Assembly: GCA_964501785.1 (NCBI GenBank)
Contig: CAZCUD010000008.1
Coordinates: 62,001-126,000, forward strand
Source of the DNA: DATBSK01 sp964501785
GTDB taxonomy: Bacteria > Actinomycetota > Acidimicrobiia > IMCC26256 > PALSA-555
Direction of reading: 5' to 3'
DNA: 64,000 nt
The notes below the pieces were generated by a model. The model had not been told where the DNA came from. It did no database searches and worked only from the letters and a program-made list of their open reading frames with translations. Positions 56,134-64,000 of this stretch are shown here, in pieces; within the stretch, counting starts at the first letter, position 1, and every line of letters begins with the position of its first letter. A program made the translations under genes and the position numbers.

Positions 56134-56745
56134 TCAGCAGTCTCCGACCTCCGCGAGTGCTCGCAGCCCTTCCGCGAGCGTACGGAACGCGCGACCCCGG
56201 TGCGACACGGCGTGCTTCTCCTCGGGGGTCATCTCGGCGAACGTGCGGCCGTCACCTTCGGCCGGCGAGAACACCGGGTCGTAGCCGAAGCCGGCTCGGC
56301 CCCGTGCAGTCGTGGTGATCACGCCCTCCACCGTGCCGATGGCCGCGACCTCCCGCCCGTCGGGCCAGCGGGCGATGGCGACGGTGGAGAAGCGCGCGGC
56401 GCGGTCCCGGTCGGGAACGCCATCGAGCCGGCGCAGGAGCAGCGCGCAGTTGTCGGCGTAGGTCGCATCCTCTCCAGCGAACCGAGCCGACCGCACTCCG
56501 GGCTCGCCGCCGAGGGCGTCGACCTCGAGCCCCGTGTCATCGGCGATCGCCGGCATGCCCGTCGCCTCGGCGAGCGCGCGGGCCTTGAGCCGCGCGTTCT
56601 CCTCGAGCGTCGCACCGGTCTCCTCGACGTCACCGATGCTCGGATCGCGCGGGCGCAACGTGACCGGCGCGCCGGCGCCTTCGAGGACCGCGGCGATCTC
56701 GGCCGCCTTGTCCGGGTTGGCGGTCGCCAGGACGAACGACGTCAT
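56134..56745 (-). CDS. rdgB: XTP/dITP diphosphatase (RdgB/HAM1)
   Basis: 203 residues. Typical start FVLATANPDKAAEI (the T/SxNxxK motif) and later EENARLKARAL, ADDTGLEVDALGGEPGVRSA, GRAGFGYDPVF, EMTPEEKHAVSHRGRAF. All catalytic and base-recognition motifs are present. It removes deaminated purine nucleotides (XTP, dITP) from the pool. ATG at 56743-56745 is 10 bases after rph. The rph-rdgB pair is conserved in actinobacteria. Confidence 0.95.
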   Translation of the reverse strand: MTSFVLATANPDKAAEIAAVLEGAGAPVTLRPRDPSIGDVEETGATLEENARLKARALAEATGMPAIADDTGLEVDALGGEPGVRSARFAGEDATYADNCALLLRRLDGVPDRDRAARFSTVAIARWPDGREVAAIGTVEGVITTTARGRAGFGYDPVFSPAEGDGRTFAEMTPEEKHAVSHRGRAFRTLAEGLRALAEVGDC

Positions 56746-56755
56746 CCGAGGGCGA

Positions 56756-57499
56756 TCAAGGGGTGCGCGGCGCCGGCGGCTCGGCCAGGAGCTCACGTTG
56801 GAGCGCGAAGAGCTCGTCGATCCCCTGCTCGGCGAGACCGAGCAGCGAGTCGAGCTCACCCCGCGAGAACGGCAGCCCTTCGGCGGTGCCCTGGACCTCG
56901 ATGAACCGACCCGAGCCGGTCATCACGACGTTCATGTCGACCTCGGCGTTGGCGTCCTCGGAGTAGTCGAGGTCGAGCGACGGCAGCGCGTTCACGACGC
57001 CGACCGAGATCGCGGCGCACTGGTCGGTGATCGGGTGACCGGTGAGCGTTCCCGTGGCGACGAGGCGAGAGCACGCGTCGTGCAGGGCCACGTAGCCACC
57101 GGTGATCGAGGCGGTGCGGGTGCCGCCGTCGGCCTGGAGGACGTCGCAGTCGACGGTGATCTGCACCTCGCCCATGGTCGAGAGGTCGGTGACCGCGCGC
57201 AGCGATCGACCGATCAGTCGTTGGATCTCCTGGGTGCGGCCCGACTGCTTGCCCTTCGCCGCCTCTCGACCGACTCGCTCGGGTGACGACCCGGGCAACA
57301 TCGAGTACTCGGCGGTGACCCATCCCCGCCCGCTGCCGCGGAGCCAGGGAGGGACGCGCTCCTCGACCGAAGCCGTGCACAGCACCCGGGTGCGTCCGAA
57401 CTCCACGAGCACCGAGCCGGCAGCGAACTCGGTGTAGTCGCGGGTGAACGCGACCGGGCGCAGGTCGTCGGGTTCGCGTCCGTCGTTTCGGGGGCCCAC
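56756..57499 (-). CDS. rph: Ribonuclease PH
   Basis: 247 residues. Conserved blocks: GSVLVEFGRTRVLCTASVEE, GWVTAEYSMLPGSS, KQSGRTQEIQRLIGRSLRAV, ITVDCDVLQADGGTRTASIT and DLDYSEDANAEVDMNVVMTG. This phosphate-dependent 3'-5' exoribonuclease trims tRNA precursors. The RNase PH fold is complete. Located between the MBL gene and rdgB with short gaps. Confidence 0.96.
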   Translation of the reverse strand: MGPRNDGREPDDLRPVAFTRDYTEFAAGSVLVEFGRTRVLCTASVEERVPPWLRGSGRGWVTAEYSMLPGSSPERVGREAAKGKQSGRTQEIQRLIGRSLRAVTDLSTMGEVQITVDCDVLQADGGTRTASITGGYVALHDACSRLVATGTLTGHPITDQCAAISVGVVNALPSLDLDYSEDANAEVDMNVVMTGSGRFIEVQGTAEGLPFSRGELDSLLGLAEQGIDELFALQRELLAEPPAPRTP

Positions 57500-57505
57500 G
57501 TCGCG

Positions 57506-58237
57506 CTAGATCCTCGTGACGAGGTGCGGCGCCGCGAGCACCACCGCCTCACCGAACGCGTCGGATCCCTCGTCGACCGCGCGATGCACGTCGAGGCGCG
57601 GCCACAGGTGGGTGAGCATCAGCCGCTTCGCGCCCGCCTCGCGCGCGGCCTTGCCCGCCTCGTGGGCCGAGAGGTGGATCTCGGCCGGCTTCTCGCCGTG
57701 CAGGTAGGTCGCCTCCGACAGGACCAGGTCGGCGCCGGGGTCGAAGGCGTCGATGCTCCAACCCGGGCCGGTGTCGGACGTGTAGATCATCCGCTTGCCC
57801 TGGGAGATGGCTTCGACCGCGTAGGTGGGTGGCGGGTGGTCGGTGCGCGAGAAGCGCATCGTCAGGTCACCGCAGGTGGCCTGCTCCGACTCGTCGATCG
57901 GGAGCCAGGTGAACGCGTTCCCCCAGTCGCCGCCGACGAGCTGACCCAGGTGCTCGGCGAGCCCTTCGGGGGCGAAGACCGGCAGGCCTTCGCGCTCCAA
58001 CCCGTAGCGCATCAGCACGTGCAGCCCGTACACGTCCACGCAGTGGTCGGGGTGCTCGTGGGTGATCACGACTGCGTCGAGGTCCTCGACCGCGATGTGC
58101 TGCTGCAGGTGTCCGAACGTGCCGTTCCCGCAGTCGAGCCAGACCGACGTCGCACCACAGCGCAGCAGGTACCCGCTGCACGCCCCGCCGCGCGGGCCGT
58201 TGTACGACCCCGAGCACCCCAGCACCGTCAGCTCCAC
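57506..58237 (-). CDS. MBL-fold metallo-hydrolase (Rv1339-like)
   Basis: 243 residues. The metal-binding motif HEHPDH (near residue 60), then SRTDHPPPTYAVE, YTSDTGPG (Asp ligand) and LMLTHLWPR (last His) complete the beta-lactamase fold. Placement between murI and rph is the same as mycobacterial Rv1339, reported as an atypical cAMP phosphodiesterase; this identity rests on synteny and motif order only. Other RNase Z-like roles are possible. Confidence 0.85.
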   Translation of the reverse strand: MELTVLGCSGSYNGPRGGACSGYLLRCGATSVWLDCGNGTFGHLQQHIAVEDLDAVVITHEHPDHCVDVYGLHVLMRYGLEREGLPVFAPEGLAEHLGQLVGGDWGNAFTWLPIDESEQATCGDLTMRFSRTDHPPPTYAVEAISQGKRMIYTSDTGPGWSIDAFDPGADLVLSEATYLHGEKPAEIHLSAHEAGKAAREAGAKRLMLTHLWPRLDVHRAVDEGSDAFGEAVVLAAPHLVTRI

Positions 58238-58283
58238 TGCACCCGCTCCTGGCGCTTCGCGCCGGGGCGCTCGGCCCCCGCCA

Positions 58284-59078
58284 TCACCATCGGTGGCTCT
58301 CCACTCGCTCGACCTCGGGCCCCAGGAACCGGCTCCCGAGACGACGGAACGTGGCTACATCACCACTCGTCACGAAGACGTGTCGAGGCGACGTGTCGCG
58401 CGTCACAGCGCGTGGTCCGAGCAGCTCGCGCAGGGCGAACGCGGTCTCGTCGGCGCTCGACACCAGCACGACCCCACGCCCCATCACGTCGCCGATCGTA
58501 CGGGCCAGCAGGGGGTAGTGCGTGCAACCGAGCACGACCGTGTCGACGCCGGCCCGACGGACGGGCTCGAGGAGACGCTCGGCCAGCACGTGGACCTGGT
58601 CGGAGTCGACGTCCCCCGCCTCGACGAACTCGACGAAGCCCGGACATGCCGCGCAGGTGAGCTCGAGGTCGAGTCCGAGACGCTCGGCGACACGTTGATA
58701 GGCCCCGGACCTGATCGTGCCGACGGTCCCGATCACCCCGACGCGCCCGTTCTCGGTGGCTCGCGCCGCGGCCCGGAGTCCGGGCTCGATGACGCCGATG
58801 ACGGGCATCGAGACGTGGGCCTCGAGCCGCTCGAGCGCCACGGCCGACGCGCTGTTGCACGCGACGACGATCGCCTCGGCGCCCCGGTCGACGAGGATGT
58901 CCGCGATCTCGAGCGAGTACTTCAGGACCTCGTCGGGCGGCTTGGGCCCGTACGGGAAACGACCGGTGTCACCGAAGTAGACGACGCGCGCGCCGGGCGC
59001 GAGGTCGATGATCGATCGCACCACGGTGAGCCCGCCGAGGCCGGAGTCGAACACGCCCAGCGTCACCGGCTCGCTCAT
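58284..59078 (-). CDS. murI: Glutamate racemase
   Basis: 264 residues. FDSGLGGLTVVRSIIDLAPG holds the first catalytic-site motif (D-S-G); YFGDTGRFPYGPK, VVACNSASAVALE (Cys 1) and VLGCTHYPLLA (Cys 2 with His) complete the two-cysteine active site. It converts L- to D-glutamate for peptidoglycan. ATG start overlaps the end of the Sua5-type gene by ATGA. Confidence 0.95.
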   Translation of the reverse strand: MSEPVTLGVFDSGLGGLTVVRSIIDLAPGARVVYFGDTGRFPYGPKPPDEVLKYSLEIADILVDRGAEAIVVACNSASAVALERLEAHVSMPVIGVIEPGLRAAARATENGRVGVIGTVGTIRSGAYQRVAERLGLDLELTCAACPGFVEFVEAGDVDSDQVHVLAERLLEPVRRAGVDTVVLGCTHYPLLARTIGDVMGRGVVLVSSADETAFALRELLGPRAVTRDTSPRHVFVTSGDVATFRRLGSRFLGPEVERVESHRW

Positions 59079-60049
59079 GGCGCGCCGGCGCGGGCAGCGC
59101 GCGCGAGCCGATCGGCGATCGCGGCCCCGATCCCCGCCGGCGGAGGCGCGACCGCGAGGACGACGTCGAGCCGACGCCGATCTGCCTCACGGAGGCGCGC
59201 GTACAGCACGCGTGCGTACTGCGTCACGTCCTCCGGTGGATCGAGGACGACGACGCCCGCCGGCAGCGCCGGAGGGCTCGGCTCGAGCGTCAGCACCCCC
59301 ACGCGGCGTCCCTCGGCGAGGAGCGACGCGGCGCGCGCACCCACCGCGCCCGCGTCGTCGACGACGACGACGCGGGCATCGGGTGCGTAGTGGGCCGGCA
59401 ACGTGCCCGGCGCCGCGACCTCACCGTCGGTGCGCAGGTCGACTCGAGCGCCGAGGATCGACTCGATGCGCTCGACCGGGATGCCACCCAGGCGCAGCAC
59501 CTGCGGTGGATCGACCGTGCAGTCGACGATCGTCGACTCCAACCCGACCTCGCAGCGTCCACCGTCGAGCACGAGATCGACCGCGTCCCCGAGGTCGGCG
59601 CGCACGTCGGCCGCGGTCGTGGGGCTCACCCGTCCGAAGCGGTTGGCGGACGGAGCCGCGATGCCGCCACCGAAGCACTCGAGCAGCTCGAGGGCGAGCG
59701 GCTGCGCCGGGACTCGGAGCCCGACCGTGTCGCGGCCGCCGGTGACCTCGTCGGGCACCCGTGGCGCGCGGCGCACGACGAGCGTCAGCGGCCCCGGCCA
59801 GCAGGCGTCCGCGAGCGCGACGGCCGTCGGTGCCGGGTCCCTGGACCACGCTCCCAGCGCCGCGGCATCGGGGAGGTGGACGATGACCGGGTGCTCGGCG
59901 GGTCGGCCCTTCACCGCGTAGAGACGGCGCAGCGCGGCGGGGTCGTCGGCGTCGCATCCGAGCCCGTAGACGGTCTCGGTCGGGAAGGCCACGAGCCCGC
60001 CGCTGCGCAGCACGGCGACCGCCTCGGCCACTCGGGCGGGCGCGCTCAC
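59075..60049 (-). CDS. Sua5/YrdC-type L-threonylcarbamoyladenylate synthase
   Basis: 324 residues. The YrdC domain (about 1-200) has GGLVAFPTETVYGLGCDADD, AVKGRPAEHPVIVHLPD, WPGPLTLVVRR, TVGLRVPAQPLALELL, AAPSANRFGRVSPTTA and STIVDC. The C-terminal Sua5 domain (about 210-324) follows (GTLPAHYAPDARVVVVDD). It forms threonylcarbamoyl-AMP for the t6A modification of tRNA. GTG at 60047-60049; 10 nt after cysM. In mycobacteria this position holds a rhomboid gene instead. Confidence 0.9.
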   Translation of the reverse strand: MSAPARVAEAVAVLRSGGLVAFPTETVYGLGCDADDPAALRRLYAVKGRPAEHPVIVHLPDAAALGAWSRDPAPTAVALADACWPGPLTLVVRRAPRVPDEVTGGRDTVGLRVPAQPLALELLECFGGGIAAPSANRFGRVSPTTAADVRADLGDAVDLVLDGGRCEVGLESTIVDCTVDPPQVLRLGGIPVERIESILGARVDLRTDGEVAAPGTLPAHYAPDARVVVVDDAGAVGARAASLLAEGRRVGVLTLEPSPPALPAGVVVLDPPEDVTQYARVLYARLREADRRRLDVVLAVAPPPAGIGAAIADRLARAARAGAP

Positions 60050-60059
60050 CAGTACGCGC

Positions 60060-60995
60060 TCACCAGTAGTTGATGCGGGACGCACGCTCCTCGACGACGT
60101 CGATGTCGTCGGTCCACGCACCGGAGGAGAGGTACTTCCACCCGCCGTCGGGCAGCAGCGTCACGATCGTTCCCTGGTCCATGCGCTCGGCGATCTTCGC
60201 CGCGCCCGCGACCGCGGCGCCCGAGGACACGCCCGCGAACACGCCGGCATCGTCCAACAGGCGGCGCAGCCACTCGATCGACTCGCGCGGCCGGACGATG
60301 AGCTTTCGGTCGAGGATCGCGGGATCGAAGATCGGTGGCACGAAGCCGTCGTCGAGCGAGCGGAGCCCTTGCACGAGCTCACCCGCCGGCGGTTCCACCG
60401 CGACGACCTGCACGCCGGGCTTGTGCTCCTTCAGGTAGCGGCCGACGCCCATCAGCGTGCCGCTCGTGCCGAGACCCGCGACGAACACGTCGACCTCGGG
60501 GCAGTCGCGCCAGATCTCGGGGCCCGTGCCCTCGTAGTGCGCGAGCGGGTTCGCGGGGTTGCCGTACTGGAACAGGAAGCGCTGCGTCGGATCGTCGGCC
60601 GCGAGCTTCTCCGCGACCCGGATGGCGCCGTTGCTGCCTTCCTCGCCCGGAGACAGCACCACCTCGGCCCCGAAGATCTCGAGGAGCTGTCGCCGCTCGA
60701 CCGAGACGTTCTCGGGCATCACGACGCGCAGGTGGTAGCCCCGGAGCTTCGCGACGAGCGCGAGCCCGATGCCGGTGTTGCCCGACGACGGCTCGAGGAT
60801 CGTGTCGCCCGTGCGCAGGGAGCCGTCGGCCTCCGCGAGCTCGACCATCTTGAGCGCGATGCGGTCCTTCGACGAGCCACCGGGGTTCTGGCCCTCGAGC
60901 TTGGCGTAGATCCGAACCTTCGGGTTCGGCGACAGCGCGTGGATCCCGACCAGCGGGGTCTCGCCGATGAGCCCGAGGACGGACTCGAAGCGCAT
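60060..60995 (-). CDS. cysM: CysO-dependent cysteine synthase
   Basis: About 311 residues. PLP-enzyme blocks: GETPLVGIHALSPNPKVRIY, AKLEGQNPGGSSKDRIALKM (Lys of SSKDR binds PLP), EPSSGNTGIGLALVAKLRGY and GTSGTLMGVGRYL. The sequence VMPENVSVERRQLLEIFGAE and YQYGNPANPLAHYEGTGPEI match mycobacterial CysM. Next to cysO and mec, so it should use O-phosphoserine and the CysO thiocarboxylate. ATG at 60993-60995; a TTG 12 bases upstream would overlap cysO. Confidence 0.93.
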   Translation of the reverse strand: MRFESVLGLIGETPLVGIHALSPNPKVRIYAKLEGQNPGGSSKDRIALKMVELAEADGSLRTGDTILEPSSGNTGIGLALVAKLRGYHLRVVMPENVSVERRQLLEIFGAEVVLSPGEEGSNGAIRVAEKLAADDPTQRFLFQYGNPANPLAHYEGTGPEIWRDCPEVDVFVAGLGTSGTLMGVGRYLKEHKPGVQVVAVEPPAGELVQGLRSLDDGFVPPIFDPAILDRKLIVRPRESIEWLRRLLDDAGVFAGVSSGAAVAGAAKIAERMDQGTIVTLLPDGGWKYLSSGAWTDDIDVVEERASRINYW

Positions 60996-61003
60996 GGCGC
61001 GGG

Positions 61004-61279
61004 TCAACCGCCGGCGACGGCAGGCAGGATCGAGATGACGTCGCCGTCGGCGACCTTGGTGTCGAGGCCGTCGAGGTACCGGATGTCGTCGTCGTCCTTG
61101 TAGACGTTGACGAACTTGTGCAGCGAGCCGTCGTCGCCGACCAGGTTGCCCGCGAGACCGGGGAAGCGCGCCGTCAGGTCGGCGAACACCTCACCGATCG
61201 TCGATCCGTCGGCGGTCACCGACGCCTCGTTGTCGGCGTGCACGCGCAGCAGCGTCGGGAGCTTCACTTCCACGGCCAT
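61004..61279 (-). CDS. cysO: Sulfur-carrier protein CysO (ubiquitin-like, MoaD/ThiS family)
   Basis: 91 residues ending AVAGG, the C-terminal Gly-Gly that becomes a thiocarboxylate. The ubiquitin-like core (VEVKLPTLLRVHADNEASVT, GSTIGEVFADLTARFPGLAG, VNVYKDDDDIRYLDGLDTKV) fits CysO. It hands sulfur to O-phosphoserine on CysM. Lies between mec and cysM. Confidence 0.94.
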   Translation of the reverse strand: MAVEVKLPTLLRVHADNEASVTADGSTIGEVFADLTARFPGLAGNLVGDDGSLHKFVNVYKDDDDIRYLDGLDTKVADGDVISILPAVAGG

Positions 61280-61298
61280 GAGCCCCAATCTACAAGGC

Positions 61299-61336
61299 TG
61301 CGTCGCTCGACCCGCCTGACGACGGTGAGCGACGCA
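61299..61336 (-). terminator. Hairpin between mec and cysO
   Basis: TGCGTCGCTC at 61299-61308 pairs perfectly with 61327-61336 across an 18-nt loop, in the 71-nt gap between mec and cysO. It may lower read-through from mec or stabilise the mec mRNA end. No T-run. Confidence 0.4.
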
Positions 61337-61350
61337 ACCAGAGAGACGGG

Positions 61351-61785
61351 TCAGTCGACGAGGACGGCGACCTCGGTGATGGCGCCGTCCCGGATCCGGT
61401 AGGCCCGGGTGACGGGCTCGGGGTGCTTCAGGCTGACGAGCACGTAGATCCAGCCGGGCTCGGCGGCCTGTCGCACGTCGGTGTCGGACGGATACGCGTC
61501 GGTGTGGGTGTGCGAGTGCCAGACGCCGATCAGGTCGCCGCCCGCCGACTGCGCGGCGCGCATGGCCGCGATGAGGTCTCGCGAGTCGACCGTGTACGTG
61601 CGCGCCGACGCATCGGCGTTGCGGCACGGGAACACCGACGCGACCTCGCCGGTCGGCTCGTTCGCCTCGGTGATCGGGCCACCGAGCAGGCCGCAGGCCT
61701 CGTCGGGCAGTCCGTCGAAGCAGTGGGCGACGATCGCGTCGTGCTGCGCCCGAGTGAGGCGCAGCGTCGGCTCACCGAACGGCAC
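61351..61785 (-). CDS. mec: JAMM-type metallopeptidase Mec (CysO-cysteine peptidase)
   Basis: 144 residues from GTG at 61783-61785. JAMM motif WHSHTHTDAYPSDTD (His-x-His-x10-Asp) plus upstream catalytic Glu in LPDEACGLLGG. The start VPFGEPTLRLTRAQHDAIVA is usual for Mec. It releases cysteine from CysO-Cys. Neighbouring cysO and cysM complete the pathway, which is resistant to oxidants and typical of mycobacteria. Confidence 0.92.
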   Translation of the reverse strand: MPFGEPTLRLTRAQHDAIVAHCFDGLPDEACGLLGGPITEANEPTGEVASVFPCRNADASARTYTVDSRDLIAAMRAAQSAGGDLIGVWHSHTHTDAYPSDTDVRQAAEPGWIYVLVSLKHPEPVTRAYRIRDGAITEVAVLVD

Positions 61786-61799
61786 TTGGTTCGACGACT

Positions 61800-64000
61800 T
61801 CAGGCGCCCGGGGCGTCCTGGATCGCGCGCCACACGCGCTCGGCGGTGAGCGGCATGTCGATGTGGCGCACACCGAGGTGCGTGAGGGCGTCGACCACCG
61901 CGTTCTGCACTGCGGGCGTCGAACCGATCGTCCCGGACTCTCCGATGCCCTTCGCACCGAGCGGGTTGAGCGGCGTCGGGGTCTCGGTGTTGGAAGCCTC
62001 GAAGCTCGGGAGCTCGGCGGCGCTCGGCATCGCGTAGTCCATGAGGTTCGCGGTGAGCGGGTTGCCGTCCTCGTCGTAGACGACGCTCTCGTAGAGCGCC
62101 TGAGCGACGCCCTGCGCGATCCCGCCGTGCTGCTGACCCGCGACCAGGAGAGGGTTGAGGATGCGTCCGCAGTCGTCCACCGCGACGTGGCGGAGGTGGT
62201 GGACCGCACCGGTCTCGGTGTCGACCTCGACGACCGCCACGTGCGCGCCGAAGGGGTAGGTCGCCTCGCCCTGGTTGAAGTCGAGCTCGCTCGCGAGGCC
62301 GGCGGGACCGTCGGTCGGCCAGTCGGCAGGGCGCCGGGCGGGGTCGTTCGCCGCCTGCGCGAGCTCCGCCCAGGTCAGGGCGGTGGCCGGCACCCCGGCG
62401 ACGCCGACCTTGCCGCCCTCGTGCAGCACGACGTCGTCGACGTCGGCCTCGAGCAGGTGCGCGGCGAGCTGCTTCGCCTTCGCGAGCACGTCCTCGCTCG
62501 ACTTGTAGAGCGCCGACCCCGCGGTCTGGAGCGAGCGTGAACCCATGGTGCCGCTGCCGCGGGGCACGAGCTGGGTGTCCGACTGCACCAGGCTCACGTC
62601 CTCCATCGGGACGCCCAGCAGGTCGGCCACGATCATCGCGAACGCGGTCTCGTGACCCTGGCCGTGCGCGGACGTCCCGACGCGAGCGATGACCTTGCCC
62701 GCTTCGGTCACCTCGATGCCGCCGAACTCCTGGAAGAGGCCGCCGGCGGTCACCTCGACGTAGGTGCAGATGCCGATGCCCAGCGCCATCGTGTCGCCGC
62801 GCTCCCGCCGTGCGCGCTGCTCGGCCCGCAGGTCGTCGTAGCCCGCGATCCGGCAGGCCTCGTCGAGCGCCATGGCGTACTCGCCGACGTCGTAGTTGGC
62901 GCCGGTGAGCGTCGTGAGCGGGAAGCGCTCGGGGGCGAGGAAGTTCTTCCGTCGGAGCTCGGCCGGGTCGAGGTCGAGCTCGACGGCGGCCATGTCGATG
63001 ATCCGCTCCCAGAAGGCCGTCGCCTCGGGACGACCCGCGCCGCGGAACGCCGCCGTCGGCGTCGTGTTGGTCGCGGCGCTCACCGTGTTCACCTGGACCT
63101 TGGGGATCTCGTAGACACCCTGACCCATCGTGCGGGTGAGGAACGGGAGGAACGCGCCGATCGCCGGATACGCGCCCGCGTCGCAGACGACCTTCACGCC
63201 GATGGCAACGAACGTGCCGTCGCGCTTCAAGGCGAGGTCGACCTCCTGGACCTGACCTCGACCGTGCGTCATCGAGAGCATGTTCTCGGTGCGAGTCTCG
63301 GTCCACTTCACCGGACGACCCAGCTCCCGCGCGAGCGCGGCCGCGAGCACGTGCTCGCAGTACGTGCCCGTCTTCGCACCGAAGCCGCCGCCGACGTCGG
63401 GGGCGATGACGTGCACCGCATCGGGCTCGAGGCCCAGCGCTCCGGCGAGGCCGTCGCGGACGCCGAACGGCGCCTGGGTGGGCACCGTCACCTCGAGCCG
63501 CCCGTCTGACTGCGGCTCGACGAGGATGCCGTTGGGCTCCATGGGCACCGCGGCGACGCGCTGGTTCACGAAGCGCCCGTGCACGACGACGTCGGCGCCG
63601 TCCAGCAGCTCGGGGTCTTCACCGAAGTTGAACTCGATGGCGACGTTGGTCTCGTGCTCGGGGAACAGGACCGGCGCGCCCTCCGCGAGCGCAGCCTCGG
63701 GGTCGACGACGGTCGGCAACGGGTCGTAGTCGACGACGACCATCTCGGCCGCGTCGACCGCCTGGGCGCGCGTCTCCGCGACGACGGCCGCGACGATGTC
63801 GCCGACGAAGCGCACGACACCGTCGGCGAGCGGTGGACGCGAGAAGACCGGCGGCAGCATGACGAAGCCCTGCACGGGCGCGAGGGCGAGCGAGTCCTTC
63901 GTGTCGACGCGCAGCACGCCGGGCATCGTCTCGGCCTCGCTGGTGTCGATGCCGGTCACGCGCGCGTGCGCGATCGTCGAGCGCACGAACACCACGTGGG
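61800..64000 (-). CDS. Molybdenum hydroxylase large subunit (xanthine/CO dehydrogenase family), 5' end missing
   Basis: At least 731 residues; the start lies beyond the window. Family blocks: VRFVGDIVAAVVAETRAQAV, VPMEPNGILVEPQ, APDVGGGFGAKTGTYCEHVL, AAFRGAGRPEATAFWERIID, GTSAHGQGHETAFAMIVADL and the active-site region PLGAKGIGESGTIGSTPAVQ with catalytic Glu. The AAFRGAGR loop matches form II/aldehyde-oxidase-like members rather than form I CO dehydrogenase (which has a Cys-containing loop). It binds the molybdopterin cofactor; small and medium subunits should lie nearby outside the window. Confidence 0.92.
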   Translation of the reverse strand, partial: HVVFVRSTIAHARVTGIDTSEAETMPGVLRVDTKDSLALAPVQGFVMLPPVFSRPPLADGVVRFVGDIVAAVVAETRAQAVDAAEMVVVDYDPLPTVVDPEAALAEGAPVLFPEHETNVAIEFNFGEDPELLDGADVVVHGRFVNQRVAAVPMEPNGILVEPQSDGRLEVTVPTQAPFGVRDGLAGALGLEPDAVHVIAPDVGGGFGAKTGTYCEHVLAAALARELGRPVKWTETRTENMLSMTHGRGQVQEVDLALKRDGTFVAIGVKVVCDAGAYPAIGAFLPFLTRTMGQGVYEIPKVQVNTVSAATNTTPTAAFRGAGRPEATAFWERIIDMAAVELDLDPAELRRKNFLAPERFPLTTLTGANYDVGEYAMALDEACRIAGYDDLRAEQRARRERGDTMALGIGICTYVEVTAGGLFQEFGGIEVTEAGKVIARVGTSAHGQGHETAFAMIVADLLGVPMEDVSLVQSDTQLVPRGSGTMGSRSLQTAGSALYKSSEDVLAKAKQLAAHLLEADVDDVVLHEGGKVGVAGVPATALTWAELAQAANDPARRPADWPTDGPAGLASELDFNQGEATYPFGAHVAVVEVDTETGAVHHLRHVAVDDCGRILNPLLVAGQQHGGIAQGVAQALYESVVYDEDGNPLTANLMDYAMPSAAELPSFEASNTETPTPLNPLGAKGIGESGTIGSTPAVQNAVVDALTHLGVRHIDMPLTAERVWRAIQDAPGA

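Noticed and set aside
61351..63306. Mec read as the end of a 651-residue fusion
   Set aside because: The upstream part is an alternative frame of the molybdenum hydroxylase gene; Mec starts at the GTG at 61785.

Overview
The window is high-GC actinobacterial DNA, most likely from an acidimicrobial or related lineage (an inference from GC content, frequent GTG starts, the c-di-GMP enzymes and the mec-cysO-cysM/murI/rph/rdgB order; no rRNA marker is present). It consists of two chromosomal flanks around one apparently complete tailed-phage prophage of about 40.6 kb. The prophage lies between two copies of a 38-bp core, attL at 10809-10846 inside a tRNA-Lys(CTT) gene and attR at 51368-51405.

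Left flank (1-10.8 kb): 5' part of clpP, trigger factor, a SHOCT protein, two exported proteins that share a C-terminal PTFTG tail, tRNAs Pro, Gly, Arg, His and Lys, a Sap/GAP-like membrane protein, a PAS-GGDEF-EAL protein, an SDR oxidoreductase, a TIGR01777 epimerase and a patatin phospholipase. Right flank (51.4-64 kb): SDR, lipoprotein, tRNA-Leu(TAG), a multi-PAS diguanylate cyclase, then a leftward housekeeping run (molybdenum hydroxylase, mec, cysO, cysM, a Sua5-type gene, murI, an MBL hydrolase, rph, rdgB) resembling the mycobacterial Rv1334-Rv1341 neighbourhood.

Prophage layout: (i) immunity: a leftward HTH repressor whose 3' end crosses attL, a palindromic operator, and a rightward Cro-like gene; (ii) 11.3-24.2 kb, a rightward early operon in which most genes are joined by 4-nt GTGA/ATGA overlaps (HNH nucleases, DUF5131, DUF4326, DUF2303, cupin-like, triple-HTH protein, DNA methyltransferase, replication initiator with a candidate internal origin, DnaB helicase); (iii) 24.2-27.6 kb, an ArdC-like antirestriction gene and a RelE/HigB toxin firing from interleaved symmetric promoters, a separated XRE antitoxin, and a tRNA with initiator features; (iv) 27.7-49.9 kb, late genes (transglycosylase, HNH, terminases, portal, MuF, scaffold, capsid, a sugar-activation/glycosyltransfer cassette, connectors, tail, tape measure, glycine-rich adhesin, lysis genes) with one antisense membrane-protein gene; (v) a leftward integrase group ending at attR.

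The most notable result comes from rebuilding the circular phage. Joining 51367 to the core and then to 10847 extends the repressor frame by nine residues to a new C-terminus ending in Ala-Ala, and its stop then overlaps the GTG of the next gene (51342) as GTGA. In the prophage the repressor stops inside the tRNA instead. This is the layout of integration-dependent immunity known from mycobacteriophages such as BPs and Brujita: the viral repressor would be unstable and the integrated form stable. Other highlights are the phage-borne initiator-type tRNA, the candidate lambda-O-like origin, recurring GCAC-loop hairpins before virion genes, and the glycosylation cassette between capsid and connector genes.
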